A DNA stretch of 64,000 bases. Source: Chinchilla lanigera (taxonomy: Eukaryota > Chordata > Mammalia > Rodentia > Chinchillidae). Positions 42,790 through 54,284 of the stretch are shown here, one piece after another. Under the pieces are notes generated by a model. The model worked only from the letters and a program-made list of their open reading frames with translations. It ran no database searches and was not told the DNA's origin. How positions within the stretch are numbered: the first letter of the stretch is position 1; the number at the start of each line of letters is the position of its first letter. The position numbers and the translations under genes were made by a program. The DNA lies in contig NW_004955484.1 of the NCBI RefSeq assembly GCF_000276665.1, forward strand, positions 2,566,964 to 2,630,963, given 5' to 3'.

Positions 42790-43118
42790 GTGAGTGTGTT
42801 AACGCCCCCCCTAACTTGCCTCATTCCATTCTTTGCTTCCCATCCCTTCCCACCCATTCCTCCTCACACTCAAACACCCACACCCCGTTCTGCCAGACTG
42901 GGTGCGATTAGATGTCCCGTGTTGAGAGGGCTTACCCAGGGAGCCAGAGTCAGGACAATTGAGTGTTGATCAGGAACTTTTTCGAGAACTCAAGGACAGG
43001 AGCCAGATTAGCTCGCAAACTTTTTATGTGGAAAATGTCAACTGAGTATAAAAACAGAAGAAAATGAAGTGCCCTGTTCATGATCAGCTGCAACAGTTGT
43101 CATCATACATAGTTTTAT

Positions 43119-43290
43119 TTTTAGTTCTGCGATTGAATCCAGGATTTTCACACTGAGCTATATCCCCAGCCTTGTTTTTATTTTTTATATTTATTTTAGT
43201 TTTTCAGATAGGGTCTCACTGAACTGCTAAGTTACCCAGGCTGGGCTTGAATCTGCAGTTCTCCTGCCTCAGCCTCTCAGAGAGCTGAAT
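43119..43290 (-). mobile_element. B1-ID composite SINE
   Basis: 'tgcgattgaatccaggattt', 'actgagctatatccccagcc', B1 part without its head. Confidence 0.78.
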
Positions 43291-43489
43291 CTTGCTTCAT
43301 CGTTACCTTCACTCAGCCTTCTACCCCTACCCTCATTCAGTATATATTCTTACGAAAGAAGAATGTCTTAAAAAAAACACAACTCTACAATGAACATACC
43401 TATAAATATTAACAGTTCTTTAATATCACAAAATATCTAAGCAGTATTCAAGTTTCCCCAATAATTATAAGTTGTTTGAATCCGAACTT

Positions 43490-43640
43490 TTTTTCATTTT
43501 AGAGATAGGGTTTCACTATGCAGTTCAGGGTGGCCTTGAACTCACTTTGTAGCCCAGGCTGGCCTTGAACTCATGGCAGTCCTCCTGCCTCAGCCTCCCG
43601 AGTGCTGGGATTACAGAGGTAAGCCACCACACCTGGCTGA
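43490..43640 (-). mobile_element. B1 SINE
   Basis: 'agatagggtttcactatgca', two blocks, 'gtaagccaccacacctggct'. Confidence 0.9.
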
Positions 43641-44865
43641 ATCAAAATACAAATAAAGTCTATCTTGGCAAGTGGTTGATATAGTTCTCGTCTTTTTTAT
43701 TTGGTAGGTGTTTTTTTCCTCTCCTTTTTGGTTTTGTTTTTCTTTTCTGAACTTTATTTATTGAAGAAACAAAGTCATTAGTCCTGTGATCCCCCACCCA
43801 CCCACAACCTAAGTTATATAGCTTGGATGAACACGTCCTTGAAATTACTTTCTGGTCTACCTGTTTTCATTGCTTATTGAATGTTTTCTTTAGACCTGAC
43901 TGTTTGTGAAGTTATCCATTTGGGCTATCAGGGAATATTCCTGCCACTTCCTCATGGTAGAACATGGACACAGGCCTGGCGTAACATACAGTGAGGATCA
44001 TCAGTATTTTGGAATCCTTGATAAAAACATGGTTCCTGTCTCTTTAAAATTAGTGTGTGTAATGCATAATAGTGACATTTATATGGGGGAAAATGTTTTT
44101 TCTTGATCATTTTTAATCCCCTTACTGTTGGGTGCATGGATATGGGAGTCAGGCACCTCTCATGCTTCTGTGCCAGATGCTTAGTGGTTGTTGATCTGGC
44201 CAATCCCTCTGGGTACTGATGGTCTGTGACATCACTGGCTGCTGAGGGTAAAGAACTGAATAAACAGACAAATGGTCTGTATGTGTCTCACTCACATTCC
44301 CCTGACTTCATTACTCTACAGCTTTCTGAGTTAGATTGGTTTTAGAGAAACCCTAAAAAGGAAGCCAATATTTTTCAGTCCACTTGTTCTGATTGCTTTC
44401 TTTTTTGTTATGGGGCCTTCTAAAAAAACAGAAGTAGGAGGTCACTTTCCTTTTTGCACCTAGGTGAGGTTTCCCAGTGGTGGCAGGGCTGCCCCAGGAG
44501 AAAAAGGGCAAATGAGAGGCTTGTGGACCTTTAAGTTGCTCCATCTAACATCCCCCAGAGGTGCAGCCTTGAGTGCTGTCTGCTCCCCAGGGTCTGTGAT
44601 CCCCATTTGCCTGCCAGTGAGCACGATGTTTTTGCCCTTCATGGTTCCAGGAAATCATGCCTCGGTGTGCTACAGAGTGATTCCTAGCCTGAGAGCTCTT
44701 GCAGGCTGGGACTTCTGTCTGATTCTGGTGTCACAGTCATGGGAAAGCAAGTTGGATTGGAGGCTTTCAGAATCTTTTGGGAGCGTGGTCTTCCGATGAG
44801 TCCTCTTTCAGGAAAGGCATGCTCACTTGGAACTCTTCAAGTAACTGTCAAGAAGAGATGGAACA

Positions 44866-45145
44866 GCTGGGTGCGGTGGTACACAGCTATAAGGCCGGCA
44901 CTTGAGGCTAAGGCAGGAGGATTGCAAGTTTGAATCCTACCTAGATAATTCAGCAAGACTGTGTCTTTTTTTTTTTTGTTTTTCTCTGGTACCGGGAACC
45001 AAACTCACGACCTTGCGCTTGCCAGGCAGGCGCTTTGCCGCTGAGCTAAATCCCCAGCCCCAAGATTGTGTCTTAAAATAAAAAAAAAGTAAAGTAAAAA
45101 GGGCTGCGGATGGTAGAGTACCCTGGGGTTCAATACCCAGTATGG
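44866..45145 (+). mobile_element. B1-ID composite SINE, interrupted
   Basis: B1 part 'gctgggtgcggtggtacaca' to 44967, then after the inserted ID element the rest 'gattgtgtcttaaaataaaa' and the ID part 'ctggggttcaatacccagta'. Confidence 0.85.
44968..45060 (-). mobile_element. ID-like SINE nested in the composite SINE
   Basis: Flanked by CAAGACTGTGTCTT (44954-44967) and CAAGATTGTGTCTT (45061-45074), a target duplication with one change. The element itself is near intact. Confidence 0.92.
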
Positions 45146-45996
45146 TTAAGAAAAAGGGGAGATGGAGCAAGCTCTTCTTACTTTCCCTAGCTAATTTATC
45201 TTCAGTGGTCTCCATCTTTTGCTCTTAGATAATTTAAGGTACCTAATGTCTCAAGAAAAAAATGAGATAGATTAGATCAAAGGGGATAGAGGCAGGTTTG
45301 ATAATGGTACCCAATTACAGGTAGATAGGAGGCATAAGTTCTGGTTTCTACAGCCTACTAGCATTACTGCAGTTCACAACACTTTACATATTGTATGTTT
45401 CATAAAGAACTGAAGAGAAGAGTATGGAGGTTCCCAACAAAAAGAAATCACAAATGATTTAAAGAGATGAAATGCTGATTACCCCACGGGGATCATTACG
45501 CATTGCATGTGTGTATCAAAGTACGAGTACTCGGGCAGAATTGGTCCACACTGGGGCAGATTCGTCAGCCGAGCTCCAGCTAGAGGCTACGTTCTTCCAA
45601 GACTGTCTCTCAGAAGCAACAACTCCAAAAAAAGAGTGAGAAGACACAGGCCTGAGAGCTGGAGCGCTTGTGGTGTCATTGGGATGAGGGTCAGATTGTG
45701 GGGCAGGTCAGTTACCAACCATTTTTCTGCTGCATTTTTTTGCTGATTCTGCTCAGAGTACCTCTGGATTTTTCTCGGAGATCATTTCCCTAATTAGGTA
45801 ACTGTGGTCCTGTTCCCATGTTAATTCACTCACTCCTGACTTCTTTTTTCTGTAATGGTGGAGCGGGTACAGTCATAGGGGCTGGAGGGCTTCTGTGCTT
45901 ATTGAGCCAGAACTCATTATCCAGCTCCCCTGGACGTGTATCACTGCTTCCGAGAGCTGAGGACAGTGCCTCTCTTCCCCTGGTTTTCTTTTGCAG

Positions 45997-46085
45997 CTGG
46001 TGCCTCCCAAGTCAAGTGGAATAAAAAAAATGCTAACTGCCTTGCCACCAGCCACGATGGGGATGTGCGGATATGGGATAAGCGC
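45997..46085 (+). CDS. WDR59: WDR59 coding exon 7 (residues 149-178)
   Basis: Encodes GASQVKWNKKNANCLATS then HDGDVRIWDKR, one full WD blade end with H168-D169 and W175-D176. Acceptor 'cttttgcag|ctggtg', donor 'aagcgc|gtgagt'. Ends in phase 0. Confidence 0.95.
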
Positions 46086-48004
46086 GTGAGTAACCTTTTC
46101 TCCTCATAGTTGGTCTTTAGTGCCTCCCGGAGGGTGGAAAAGCAGGTCATGAGACCCAAGATATTGTGAGTCTTGAGGGGCCCAGGAACTCTGCAGCGCA
46201 GTGAGTTGTTGTTTGAAGCTCACAGTACCAGGCGCCATTTGCTTCTCAAACAAATTGCTGTTGAACGAAGGCAGGAAAGTAAGGCATTGTGATCAGTGGC
46301 TAAAAAAATGAACCTGGCCTGACCTGCGCTAGAGTCTCACTTTGCTCCTCCTAAGGAGGACATCAGGAAAGTCACTATAACTTCTGTAAGGCTCAGTTTT
46401 CTTATCTTCAGAATGGAAGATAATATGGTGAATGCATCACTGAGGTGAAGCTTTTGGAACTTGGCACTCCTGGAATGATCAGAAGTCTTCATTCTGTGCC
46501 CCTGTTTGCAGAGGAAAACTAATTGTTCCAGGGGTTGTTCCTGGAGGAGGAGGGAACTTGTTATGTTCCATCCCCCTTAGAAGTCTAGACAGCCCCTCAG
46601 CTGCAGAGCAGCTTGCAGATTGATTGAATATTGCAGCAGCCCATGCGCTGAAGGCACGAAAAGGTGCTGGTGCTGGGTGTGGTGGAGTCAATTGGAATTT
46701 CGATGTGTTGGCATCAGAATGTGATACCGAGAAAGAGCCTTCCGCTTGTCTTGCTGCCAGAGTTGGGTAATAAAGCCTCGAGCAGTCAACTTTGTACGTC
46801 CTGAGGTGTAAACACGGCTTCCTGCTTTGAGAAATTCGGGGTGAGAGATCCTCGGGCTCTTTGCAGGGGCATGGAAGCCCTGACCCAGGTGCTGACCCCA
46901 CCGTTTCTGCTTTGCCGTGTCACGCAGGGAGTGTTGAGAGGAGGGAAGCGAGGCAGAGACTGGATGTGGCAGGTCAGGACCTGGTGGGGATGCTGTGTGC
47001 CCGGCACAGCTCTCTGCCTCAGGTGGCTTTCAGGGCACAAGGTGAATTTACAGGAGTTGGGTGGCTGCGTCTTCTGCATTTTAGTTTCTTCTGTCCCTTT
47101 TAGGTCCCTTTCTGGTGATAGCCATTTTCCCCTTCTCTTTCTTTCTTAAATTGTTACTTGGCTTCATTCAGTTTGTCACTGTAATAGCATTTCCATATAG
47201 TCAATGGTTTAAATAAAATATATTTGTTAATTTGCAGTGCCTCTATGTTTGTCATAGACTTTTCAGAGACACAGGCAAATAGTGTGGTATGGAACCATGA
47301 ACTCTCTTGGTTCCTGTCTCCTTATTTTGTAGACTAGACTAGGCTGTTCTTTTCTAGTCTCCTGAGTGGCCCTCTCATAGTGCTAACTCGCCTCTGCCTT
47401 TTATCTATTTGTTGAAAAAATTTTAACTCTTCTTTTTTATTGATACATAGGCCTTCTCAGGCAGGTTGTGAACTTGCGGATGGTGTTTTCTTTTCCCTGG
47501 CACTTTCTAGTGTCAAAGCATCAGTGAAGGCAGCAGCCATCGTGGGGTTAGAAAAGATCAGTGTCAGTGGAGACGTTGGATTTCCACCCGCTTACGTATG
47601 GCTAACGATACTGACATTCACTAAGCACCCTGCACATAGGCATCTTTCTTAGAGCTTTGCATGTATTGATTATTTTCTTTTTAAAGCTAGCCTTTCCAGT
47701 GGGGACTGTTCAGATCCCTATTTTACAGATGAGTATACTGAGACACAGTTTGATGGCGGGACTGGAGCCTGGGGAGGTTACTTTTGGATACTGTGCTCTT
47801 TGTAGATTAATGCAAATTATAGAAGTAACACACACAGGCTGTTTGTAGGGGGAATTCTAAAACAGGAAAAATCACTCATAATCATACTACCAGAGACAAA
47901 TGCTAACATTTTGGGGTTTTTTCCCTATGCTTAAAAAAAATATGGCTTATCATATTGTATGCCTAGTTGTGTGTGCTTTTTTTCATTTAAAATTACAACC
48001 TGCC

Positions 48005-48309
48005 NNNNNNNNNNNNNNNNNNNNNNNNNNNNNNNNNNNNNNNNNNNNNNNNNNNNNNNNNNNNNNNNNNNNNNNNNNNNNNNNNNNNNNNNNNNNNNNN
48101 NNNNNNNNNNNNNNNNNNNNNNNNNNNNNNNNNNNNNNNNNNNNNNNNNNNNNNNNNNNNNNNNNNNNNNNNNNNNNNNNNNNNNNNNNNNNNNNNNNNN
48201 NNNNNNNNNNNNNNNNNNNNNNNNNNNNNNNNNNNNNNNNNNNNNNNNNNNNNNNNNNNNNNNNNNNNNNNNNNNNNNNNNNNNNNNNNNNNNNNNNNNN
48301 NNNNNNNNN
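48005..48309. other. Assembly gap (305 N)
   Basis: A run of N. The right flank enters mid-B1, so missing sequence probably includes the B1 head. Open frames spanning it are artefacts. Confidence 0.99.
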
Positions 48310-48405
48310 GGAGGATCGTTGCAAGTTCAAGACCAGCTTGGGCAACAAAGCTCAAGGCCAACCTGAACTGCATAGACCCTGCCTCAAAAAGACCAAAAAA
48401 AAAAA
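48310..48405 (+). mobile_element. B1 SINE, 5' end in the gap
   Basis: 'ggaggatcgttgcaagttca', two blocks, 'accctgcctcaaaaagacca'. Confidence 0.9.
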
Positions 48406-48634
48406 TACAACTAATGCATTTCTTCCATGTTATAAGCTCTAAGGATAATTTAAGGACTACATTATAATGTATCAGATAGCTGTGCGTAATGATGCAATTT
48501 AATTTTTTCCCGTCCTACTGGTTGTTTAGGCTGTTTCTAATCTAGTTTTCCAAGTAGCACCAAGATATATGTAAAGGTTTTTGTGGGTTTGAATTACTCC
48601 CTTAAAAAAGTGAAACAATTTTTTTTGTTTGCTT

Positions 48635-48765
48635 TTTGGTTTTGGGTTTTTTTTGAGACAGTATCTTGCTGTGTAGTCCACAGTGGCCTTAAACTTGTGT
48701 GATCCTCCTAACTCAGCCTCTCAAGTGCTGAAATTGTAGATAGGCACTGCATGATTAGGCCTGGC
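48635..48765 (-). mobile_element. B1 SINE, short form
   Basis: 'tgagacagtatcttgctgtg' to 'gcatgattaggcctggct'. Confidence 0.8.
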
Positions 48766-48857
48766 TAAGTCTCTTGATAAACCTTACTAAATTTTTTTTC
48801 TAAAAAGGTTGAACTATTTTGTATGTACAACAGTAGTGCAAATGCAGCCTCAGAATT

Positions 48858-49018
48858 CTTTTTTCTTTTTTTTTTTTTTTTTAAGACAGGGTCTTACTCT
48901 ACAGTTCAGGCTAGACTTGAACTCAATATGCAGCCCAAGCTGGTCTTGAACTCACAGCGTTCCTCCTACCTCAGCCTCCCGAGTGCTGGGATTACAAATG
49001 TCCACCACCATGCCTGAC
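48858..49018 (-). mobile_element. B1 SINE
   Basis: T tract, 'aagacagggtcttactctac', two blocks, 'gtccaccaccatgcctgaca'. Confidence 0.88.
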
Positions 49019-49371
49019 ATAGAATTATTCTTTATACCTTCTAACTTGAAAGTTTTAAAAATCTTATTTTAATGTGTATTTCTGAGGTTTCCTTCTGAGT
49101 TTGTCCAGTTTTATATAAGCTTTTTTGGCATATATTTGTTTTCTTTTGGGATCTTAGTTCTCAATCACTGTAAGATGGATGATTTTACTGTCTCAGCTGA
49201 AATGGGGTCCCTTGGGGTGTCACAAGCCCTTGTTCTTGGGTGATAGGGGAAAAGGGAATAGGAATCAAAAGGTGAAAAGTACCTACCTGTGTATGTCTTT
49301 CATGAAGGTCGTGCATTGGGCTGGCTTGGGTAGGTTTTTTTTCTTTCCTTCTTTGTTTTTTTGTTTATTTG

Positions 49372-49525
49372 TTTGTTTTGGTCTTTTTTGAGACAAGGTC
49401 CTACTGTGCAGTTCAGGCTGGCCTTAAGCTCACTTTGTAGCCCAGGCTGGTCTCAAACTCACAACAATCCTCCTGCCTCAGCCTCCCGAGTGCTGGGATT
49501 ACAGGCACTTGCCACCATGCCCGGC
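49372..49525 (-). mobile_element. B1 SINE, full length
   Basis: 'gagacaaggtcctactgtgc', two blocks, 'cttgccaccatgcccggctt'. Confidence 0.9.
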
Positions 49526-49759
49526 TTGGGTAGATTTCAGGCTTCTGGGTCCATTTATAATCACGTGATGGACAGCCAGATAAGTCTCTTGGTGGTGGTG
49601 ATTTGTTTGACTTAAACAAAATGAAGTGGAGTTGCTAAAGGGTAGAGATAGAAGCTGGTAGTATTTTGTGTATCCCCTTCAGCACCCAGCAGGCTGTCAC
49701 ATGGGAGCCACCCAAAGAGTTCTTTCTATTGTGAGAAACTCAGTGCCAATCTGTTGCAG

Positions 49760-49876
49760 AAACCCAGCACAGCAGTGGAGTATCTAGCAGCCCACCTCTC
49801 CAAAATCCACGGCCTTGACTGGCACCCAGACAGCGAGCACGTTCTTGCCACCTCCAGTCAAGACAACTCGGTCAAG
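49760..49876 (+). CDS. WDR59: WDR59 coding exon 8 (residues 179-217)
   Basis: Encodes KPSTAVEYLAAHLSKIHG, DWHPDSEHVLATSSQD and NSVK, the main part of a WD blade whose W-D comes from exon 9. Acceptor 'ctgttgcag|aaaccc', donor 'gtcaag|gtgagt'. Exactly 39 codons, phase 0 both sides. Confidence 0.95.
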
Positions 49877-50027
49877 GTGAGTGGCACCCACTGGGACAGT
49901 TGGAGGAGCTGGATTTGGGAGGTGTCGGGGATGTGTGATCGCACTTTGGAAGGAGAGCTATAGCCAGCCTGGTCAGTACATGTGCCTCCTGGGGAGCTGA
50001 CCAAGTAAACCTGGTTATGCTTTTTTA

Positions 50028-50030
<3 letters not shown>

Positions 50031-50072
<42 letters not shown>

Positions 50073-50073
50073 C

Positions 50074-50106
<33 letters not shown>

Positions 50107-50110
50107 GAGC
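50031..50110. repeat. (TG)n(GA)n compound microsatellite
   Basis: About 15 GT units (50031-50060) then GA with two GACA breaks, ending at 'gcgagcgcg'. Runs directly into the next B1. Confidence 0.95.
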
Positions 50111-50240
50111 GCGTTTTACTGTGTAGTTCAGGCTGAGCTTGAACCCACTGTGTAGCCCAGGCTGGCCTCAAAGTCGAGGCGTTCCTCCTCCTTAGCCTCC
50201 CAAGTGCTGCAATTCCAGGTGTGCGCCACCGTGCCCTACT
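50111..50240 (-). mobile_element. B1 SINE
   Basis: 'ttttactgtgtagttcaggc', two blocks, 'gtgcgccaccgtgccctact'. Confidence 0.85.
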
Positions 50241-50297
50241 CAGCCTAGTGACTGTGACGAAGAGGAATGAGGCTGTAGGAGCTAACTGATGACTCTG

Positions 50298-50647
50298 TGT
50301 CTTGGTTACTTTTCTCTCGTTGCTGGGACAAAATACCTGACGCCCAAAATTAAGGAAGGAAAGGTTTATTTTGCTTACAGTTTGTGGAGGTTTCAGTCCA
50401 TACTTGGCAGATTACAAGGCAGACTGGCACATGGCAGAGAGCTACAGCTCATGGCAGCAGAACACTGCAAAGCAACAAACACACACCAGGGCGTTATGGC
50501 CTCAAGCACCCTTTTCCTCTCCCTTACATATGCAAACTATCCACCCCAGGGCGGGTGCAGCTCTCACACCCATACTTAATCAAACTAAAAGCCTGCCTAT
50601 GGCCGCATGAGGCTTTCAGGGGGGATACCCAGACACAAACCATAACA
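50298..50647 (-). mobile_element. MaLR-like solo LTR with perfect 5 bp target duplication
   Basis: 350 bp, TGTCTTGG...CATAACA on +, flanked by CTCTG at 50293-50297 and 50648-50652. The reversed polyadenylation region ('aaggtttattttgcttacag') sets the sense strand as minus, antisense to WDR59. Confidence 0.85.
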
Positions 50648-51895
50648 CTCTGAATTTGTTTAGGTTTTCTTTTCCTCAGTGACAGGAAGTCAGAGAGAGC
50701 ATTTTGAAAGGAAGTTTACTTGGAAAGAGGTTGCGGGGAAGTGAGATATACACACAGAGATACAAGTAAAGGCAAGCCTAAAAATTTATGAAGGTCATCA
50801 GGCCAACAATTACTCTGTTCCTGGTGCAGAAACAGCAGTTTTCTTGTGATTATCCTATCTGCAAAAGATAGGACCTCTCAGGGACAGAGCTGTTTTGCTG
50901 GCATTCTCTAACTGACAGGAAACACTCAAGGCTTTACATATTTCAGTGACTGTTATTTTCGGTTTATCTCAGAATGCAGTGTTCGTTACTGTTCGTCCTC
51001 TGTGGCTGCGGCCTGTGCTGCACCCCTCGATCACCGTGATGGCAGGTGATTCTGCATCCAGGATCCAGATCCACAGCTGGGCCAGGGCCGTCTTTGCTCC
51101 ACAGTTCCTCCTGTGGTCAAGTCTTCGTCCCTACGGACAGGGATTTGACCGCAGAAGTTGGCCTAGCAATTTTGTGGCTCAGTGTCATTAATTCAGTGCT
51201 TTTTTGTACTTACATAGCTGTGTATAATGTCCTTTTGCTGTGGTTAGCAAAACTAGAGTCATACATAAGGCTTAAAAATGAACATCTGTCTTGAGGTAGG
51301 GTTGTCATTTACTTTTGTGTATCAGAAGTGGCTATTTTGTTTGTTTTTACTTTGTTTGTTGCAGTTGGTGTTTGTCCTACATCCCGGTCAGCTTATCTCC
51401 CAAGTTCAGGAACCAGGAACCATCCAGTTTGACATTTGAAAAAGAGATTAATAGTATCTGCTGATGGTTGTTTTAAAGATTAAATGGGATTTTAAAAACC
51501 TAAGTTTTAAATACGTGTCTGAAATGCAGTAAGTAGTCAGGGCATTTCAGCTATTGTTATTAAATTACTTACATGATGTGAAAGTGATACAGGATCAAAA
51601 CCTGTTGGTTTTACCTTTCAACTGAAAGCTCACATAATAGGCAGGTTGACTGACGGTGAGCTGTCTCAAATTGATGGTCCTTGTGAAGTCCAGAAATTCT
51701 CCTGTCATATTGATAAATGGGAAAGGGAGGATGCTTTGTGTCTCTCCAAGTAGCATGGTTATGAGGGTGGAACTAAAAATACACTCTTGAAAGGTATCTT
51801 TGAAGGGTGAAATGCAGTGAGTTCTAAGACTATGCTTATTATAATATTTGAGTTTTCAAAATGCCCTTTATCTTACAAAACAATTTTTCTTCTAG

Positions 51896-51973
51896 TTCTG
51901 GGATTACCGGCAGCCTCGGAAATACCTCAATATTCTCCCCTGTCAGGTGCCTGTGTGGAAGGCCAGATACACG
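51896..51973 (+). CDS. WDR59: WDR59 coding exon 9 (residues 218-243)
   Basis: Encodes FWDYRQPRKYLNILPCQV then PVWKARYT. The opening F-W-D closes the blade begun in exon 8. Acceptor 'tcttctag|ttctgg', donor 'tacacg|gtgagt'. 26 codons, phase 0 both sides. Confidence 0.95.
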
Positions 51974-52419
51974 GTGAGTGAGATACCCTGACTCTTGCTA
52001 GGAAACTTCCTCTTGGTATTCCAGATGCAAGGACCCTGGGACATTTTCTCTTCCTTTTTTTGTGAGATGGTTTTCTCTTTCTGTCTTGGTTTGGCAGATG
52101 TAGTAATGATGGCATAAATGCTGCTAACAACTTAACAGTCATATCCTTGAAATGTTGGTTAGGTTCTGCGTTAGAGCTCCTGACCACAGCTGGACTGAGA
52201 AGGGGACAGTGAAGGTGTTCACCAGGGGCGGCAGGGGAGGATAGAGGAGAAGTTGAGTGAGGGGCTAGAAGCCAATGAACTGTGGAGGAAAGAAGTCTGG
52301 GGCCAGGCTCTACCATTTCATGTTCGTATACCCTTGGACAAGCCAGTTGACTTGGAGCAGAAATTTCCTCCTCTGTAGAATACAAAGAATAATTTTTACT
52401 ATGCCTTCCCTTTATTTTT

Positions 52420-52594
52420 TATTTTTTGGCAGCACTGGGGATTAAACCTAGTGCTTTTGCATTGAGCTGTATCCTCAGCCCTCTTTTTTTTTTTTTTTAA
52501 GACAGAATCTCACTAAGTGTCTGAATTGTACAGGTTGGCCTGAATTTGTAATCCTTCTTCTGCTTCGGCCTCCCAGAGTACTGGGATTGCAGGT
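52420..52594 (-). mobile_element. B1-ID composite SINE, left part
   Basis: ID part 'ctggggattaaacctagtgc', T tract, B1 part broken after 'actgggattgcaggt'. The head resumes after the LTR, at 52962-52990 ('agatgtgcaccactacatct'). Confidence 0.85.
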
Positions 52595-52961
52595 TGACTT
52601 GGTTACTTTTCTCTCATTGTTGAGACAAAATACCTGACCCCCAAATTAAGGAAGGAAAGATTGATTTAGCTCACAGTTTTTGGAGGTTTCAGTCTATACT
52701 TGGCTGGCTCCAAGGCAGAGTGGCACAGAGAGCAACAGTTCATGGCAGCAGAAAACAGCAAAAGCAACAAGAGCAAAAGGGAGTAGCAGTGGCAAGCAGC
52801 CTCTTTCCCTCCCTTACATATGCAAACTACCTGTCCTAGGGCGGGTTGTAGCACTCACGTCCGTAATTCCGACACTGGACCATGAATCAATCGTAAACTC
52901 TAAAAGCCCGCCCTATGACTGCATGAGGATTTGAGGGGACACCCAGACACAAGCCATAACA
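52595..52961 (-). mobile_element. MaLR-like solo LTR inserted in the composite SINE
   Basis: TGACTTGG...CATAACA on +, 367 bp, flanked by CAGGT (52590-52594) and CAGAT (52962-52966), a 5 bp target duplication with one mismatch. The split SINE proves the insertion boundary independently. Confidence 0.85.
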
Positions 52962-52990
52962 CAGATGTGCACCACTACATCTAGCTCCTT
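52962..52990 (-). mobile_element. B1-ID composite SINE, right part
   Basis: 'agatgtgcaccactacatct' plus 'agctcc' completes the B1 head. Confidence 0.85.
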
Positions 52991-53789
52991 TTTATAAAAT
53001 TGCAACAGGTCAGTGCTGTTTACTACATTCATAATCTGCCTTCCTTTTGAAATAAATTATATGAATATGTCTGATAAATCGTAAAGTGCTATGAAAAGGA
53101 TAGGTGATTATCAACCTCCCACTCATTTTTCCACAACCATATTGATAGCTGCTGATCAAAAGTAATATATTTCCTTTAATGTTTATTTGAAAGCAAGCAT
53201 GGGGGGTAAATAAAACTACCTTTCTGCATGAGGCTGTTCCTCTGGAGCATTGTGTAGCGATAAAGATAATTGGGCATGAAGTTGTTTTTGCACCCGTGAT
53301 CACTTGCCAAGAAATCAGACACTGTTCCTATGAACGGATACACTTCTCTGGGTTAATGTGTTTGCTTTAAAAAGTAAAAAATCCAGGAATGTTCCCCGAA
53401 GAAGATGTGAAGGTAAATAAATGTGCTCTTAGGCGACTCTGGCTTATTCTTTAAGTAAATAGAGTCCAGCTATCAACCAAATGGGCTCCTTGGGAGTTGC
53501 TGAGTAGAACATCAGTCCTGAGGTCACGAAGCTCTCTGTGGAGCGGGTAGAGTCCTGGGCCGTGGGAAGGAGATGCTTCCCGTGGCTGCTGTGCCTCTGG
53601 CCTTTGCAAGTGCAGGAATTACATTTGCTGCTCCGGTGGTTTCCAGGCAGCCTCGTGTGCCCCTTCTTTAGGAGGAATTCATGGAGACTAGCTAAGATGT
53701 GAAACAGCAGTTTCTACACCAAGCTGTTTGCTTAGTGTAGAATTTTCAAAGTTCTTCCCTATGCATTTTGGCTCGGGCTTATTTTCTTT

Positions 53790-53950
53790 TTTGTTTTTTT
53801 TTTGCCTTTTTGAGACAGGGTCTCGCTATGCAGTTCAGGCTGGCCTTGAGCTCACTTTGTAGCCCAGGCTGGTCGCAAACTCACAGTGATCCTCCTGCCT
53901 CCGCCTCCCAAGTGCTGGGATTACAGGCGTGCGCCACCACGCCTGGCTCA
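53790..53950 (-). mobile_element. B1 SINE, full length
   Basis: 'gagacagggtctcgctatgc', two blocks, 'gtgcgccaccacgcctggct'. Several CpGs kept. Confidence 0.92.
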
Positions 53951-54127
53951 GGCTTATTTTCATTTGTTGTGGTCCCTTCCCTAAGCGGAATGCTGGGATT
54001 ATAGTGTGCGCCCCCATGGCTGGCTTTATCGTCTAATCAGTTTTAGTTAGGAAGAATTCCATTTTTGAAAACTGAGACTCAGCTGACTGTCTCAGAATAA
54101 TCCCTGTTTTTCCCTTTCTTGCCCTAG

Positions 54128-54284
54128 CCTTTCAGCAATGGATTAGTGACTGTAATGGTTCCCCAGCTGCGAAGGGAAAACAGCTTGCTCCTGTGGAATG
54201 TCTTTGACTTGAACACCCCGGTCCACACCTTTGTGGGGCACGATGACGTGGTGTTGGAGTTCCAGTGGAGGCGGCAGAAGGAAG
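54128..54284 (+). CDS. WDR59: WDR59 coding exon 10 (residues 244-296 in part)
   Basis: Encodes PFSNGLVTVMVPQLRRE, LLLWNVFDLNTPVHTFVG and HDDVVLEFQWRRQKE. This is a blade end (LLLWN) followed by the G-H-D-D turn into the next blade. Acceptor 'cttgccctag|cctttc', donor 'aggaag|gtgagt'. 157 bases, leaves in phase 1. Confidence 0.95.

Larger units (their letters stand above)
42790..45996 (+). other. WDR59: WDR59 intron 6 (3.2 kb)
   Basis: Has a composite SINE, a B1, and a composite SINE split by an ID element. 43641-44865 and 45146-45990 appear unique with no recognised gene. Confidence 0.8.
46086..49759 (+). other. WDR59: WDR59 intron 7 (3.7 kb)
   Basis: Includes the assembly gap and B1 copies. 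MIR-like relics are suggested near 46330-46430 ('ggctcagttttcttatcttc') and 47695-47770 ('ctattttacagatgagtata'). 46440-47690 is otherwise unique, with no gene seen. Confidence 0.8.
49877..51895 (+). other. WDR59: WDR59 intron 8 (2.0 kb)
   Basis: Carries a TG/GA microsatellite, a B1 and a MaLR-like LTR. 50653-51895 looks unique, with no recognisable gene. Confidence 0.8.
51974..54127 (+). other. WDR59: WDR59 intron 9 (2.2 kb)
   Basis: Holds a composite SINE split by a MaLR-like LTR and a B1. 52992-53794 is unique with no gene seen. A B1-like fragment ('aatgctgggattatagtgtg') is at 53988-54032. Confidence 0.8.

Noticed and set aside
47900..48442. Open frames of up to 180 codons around 48 kb
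   Set aside because: They are mostly unknown residues created by reading through the run of N.
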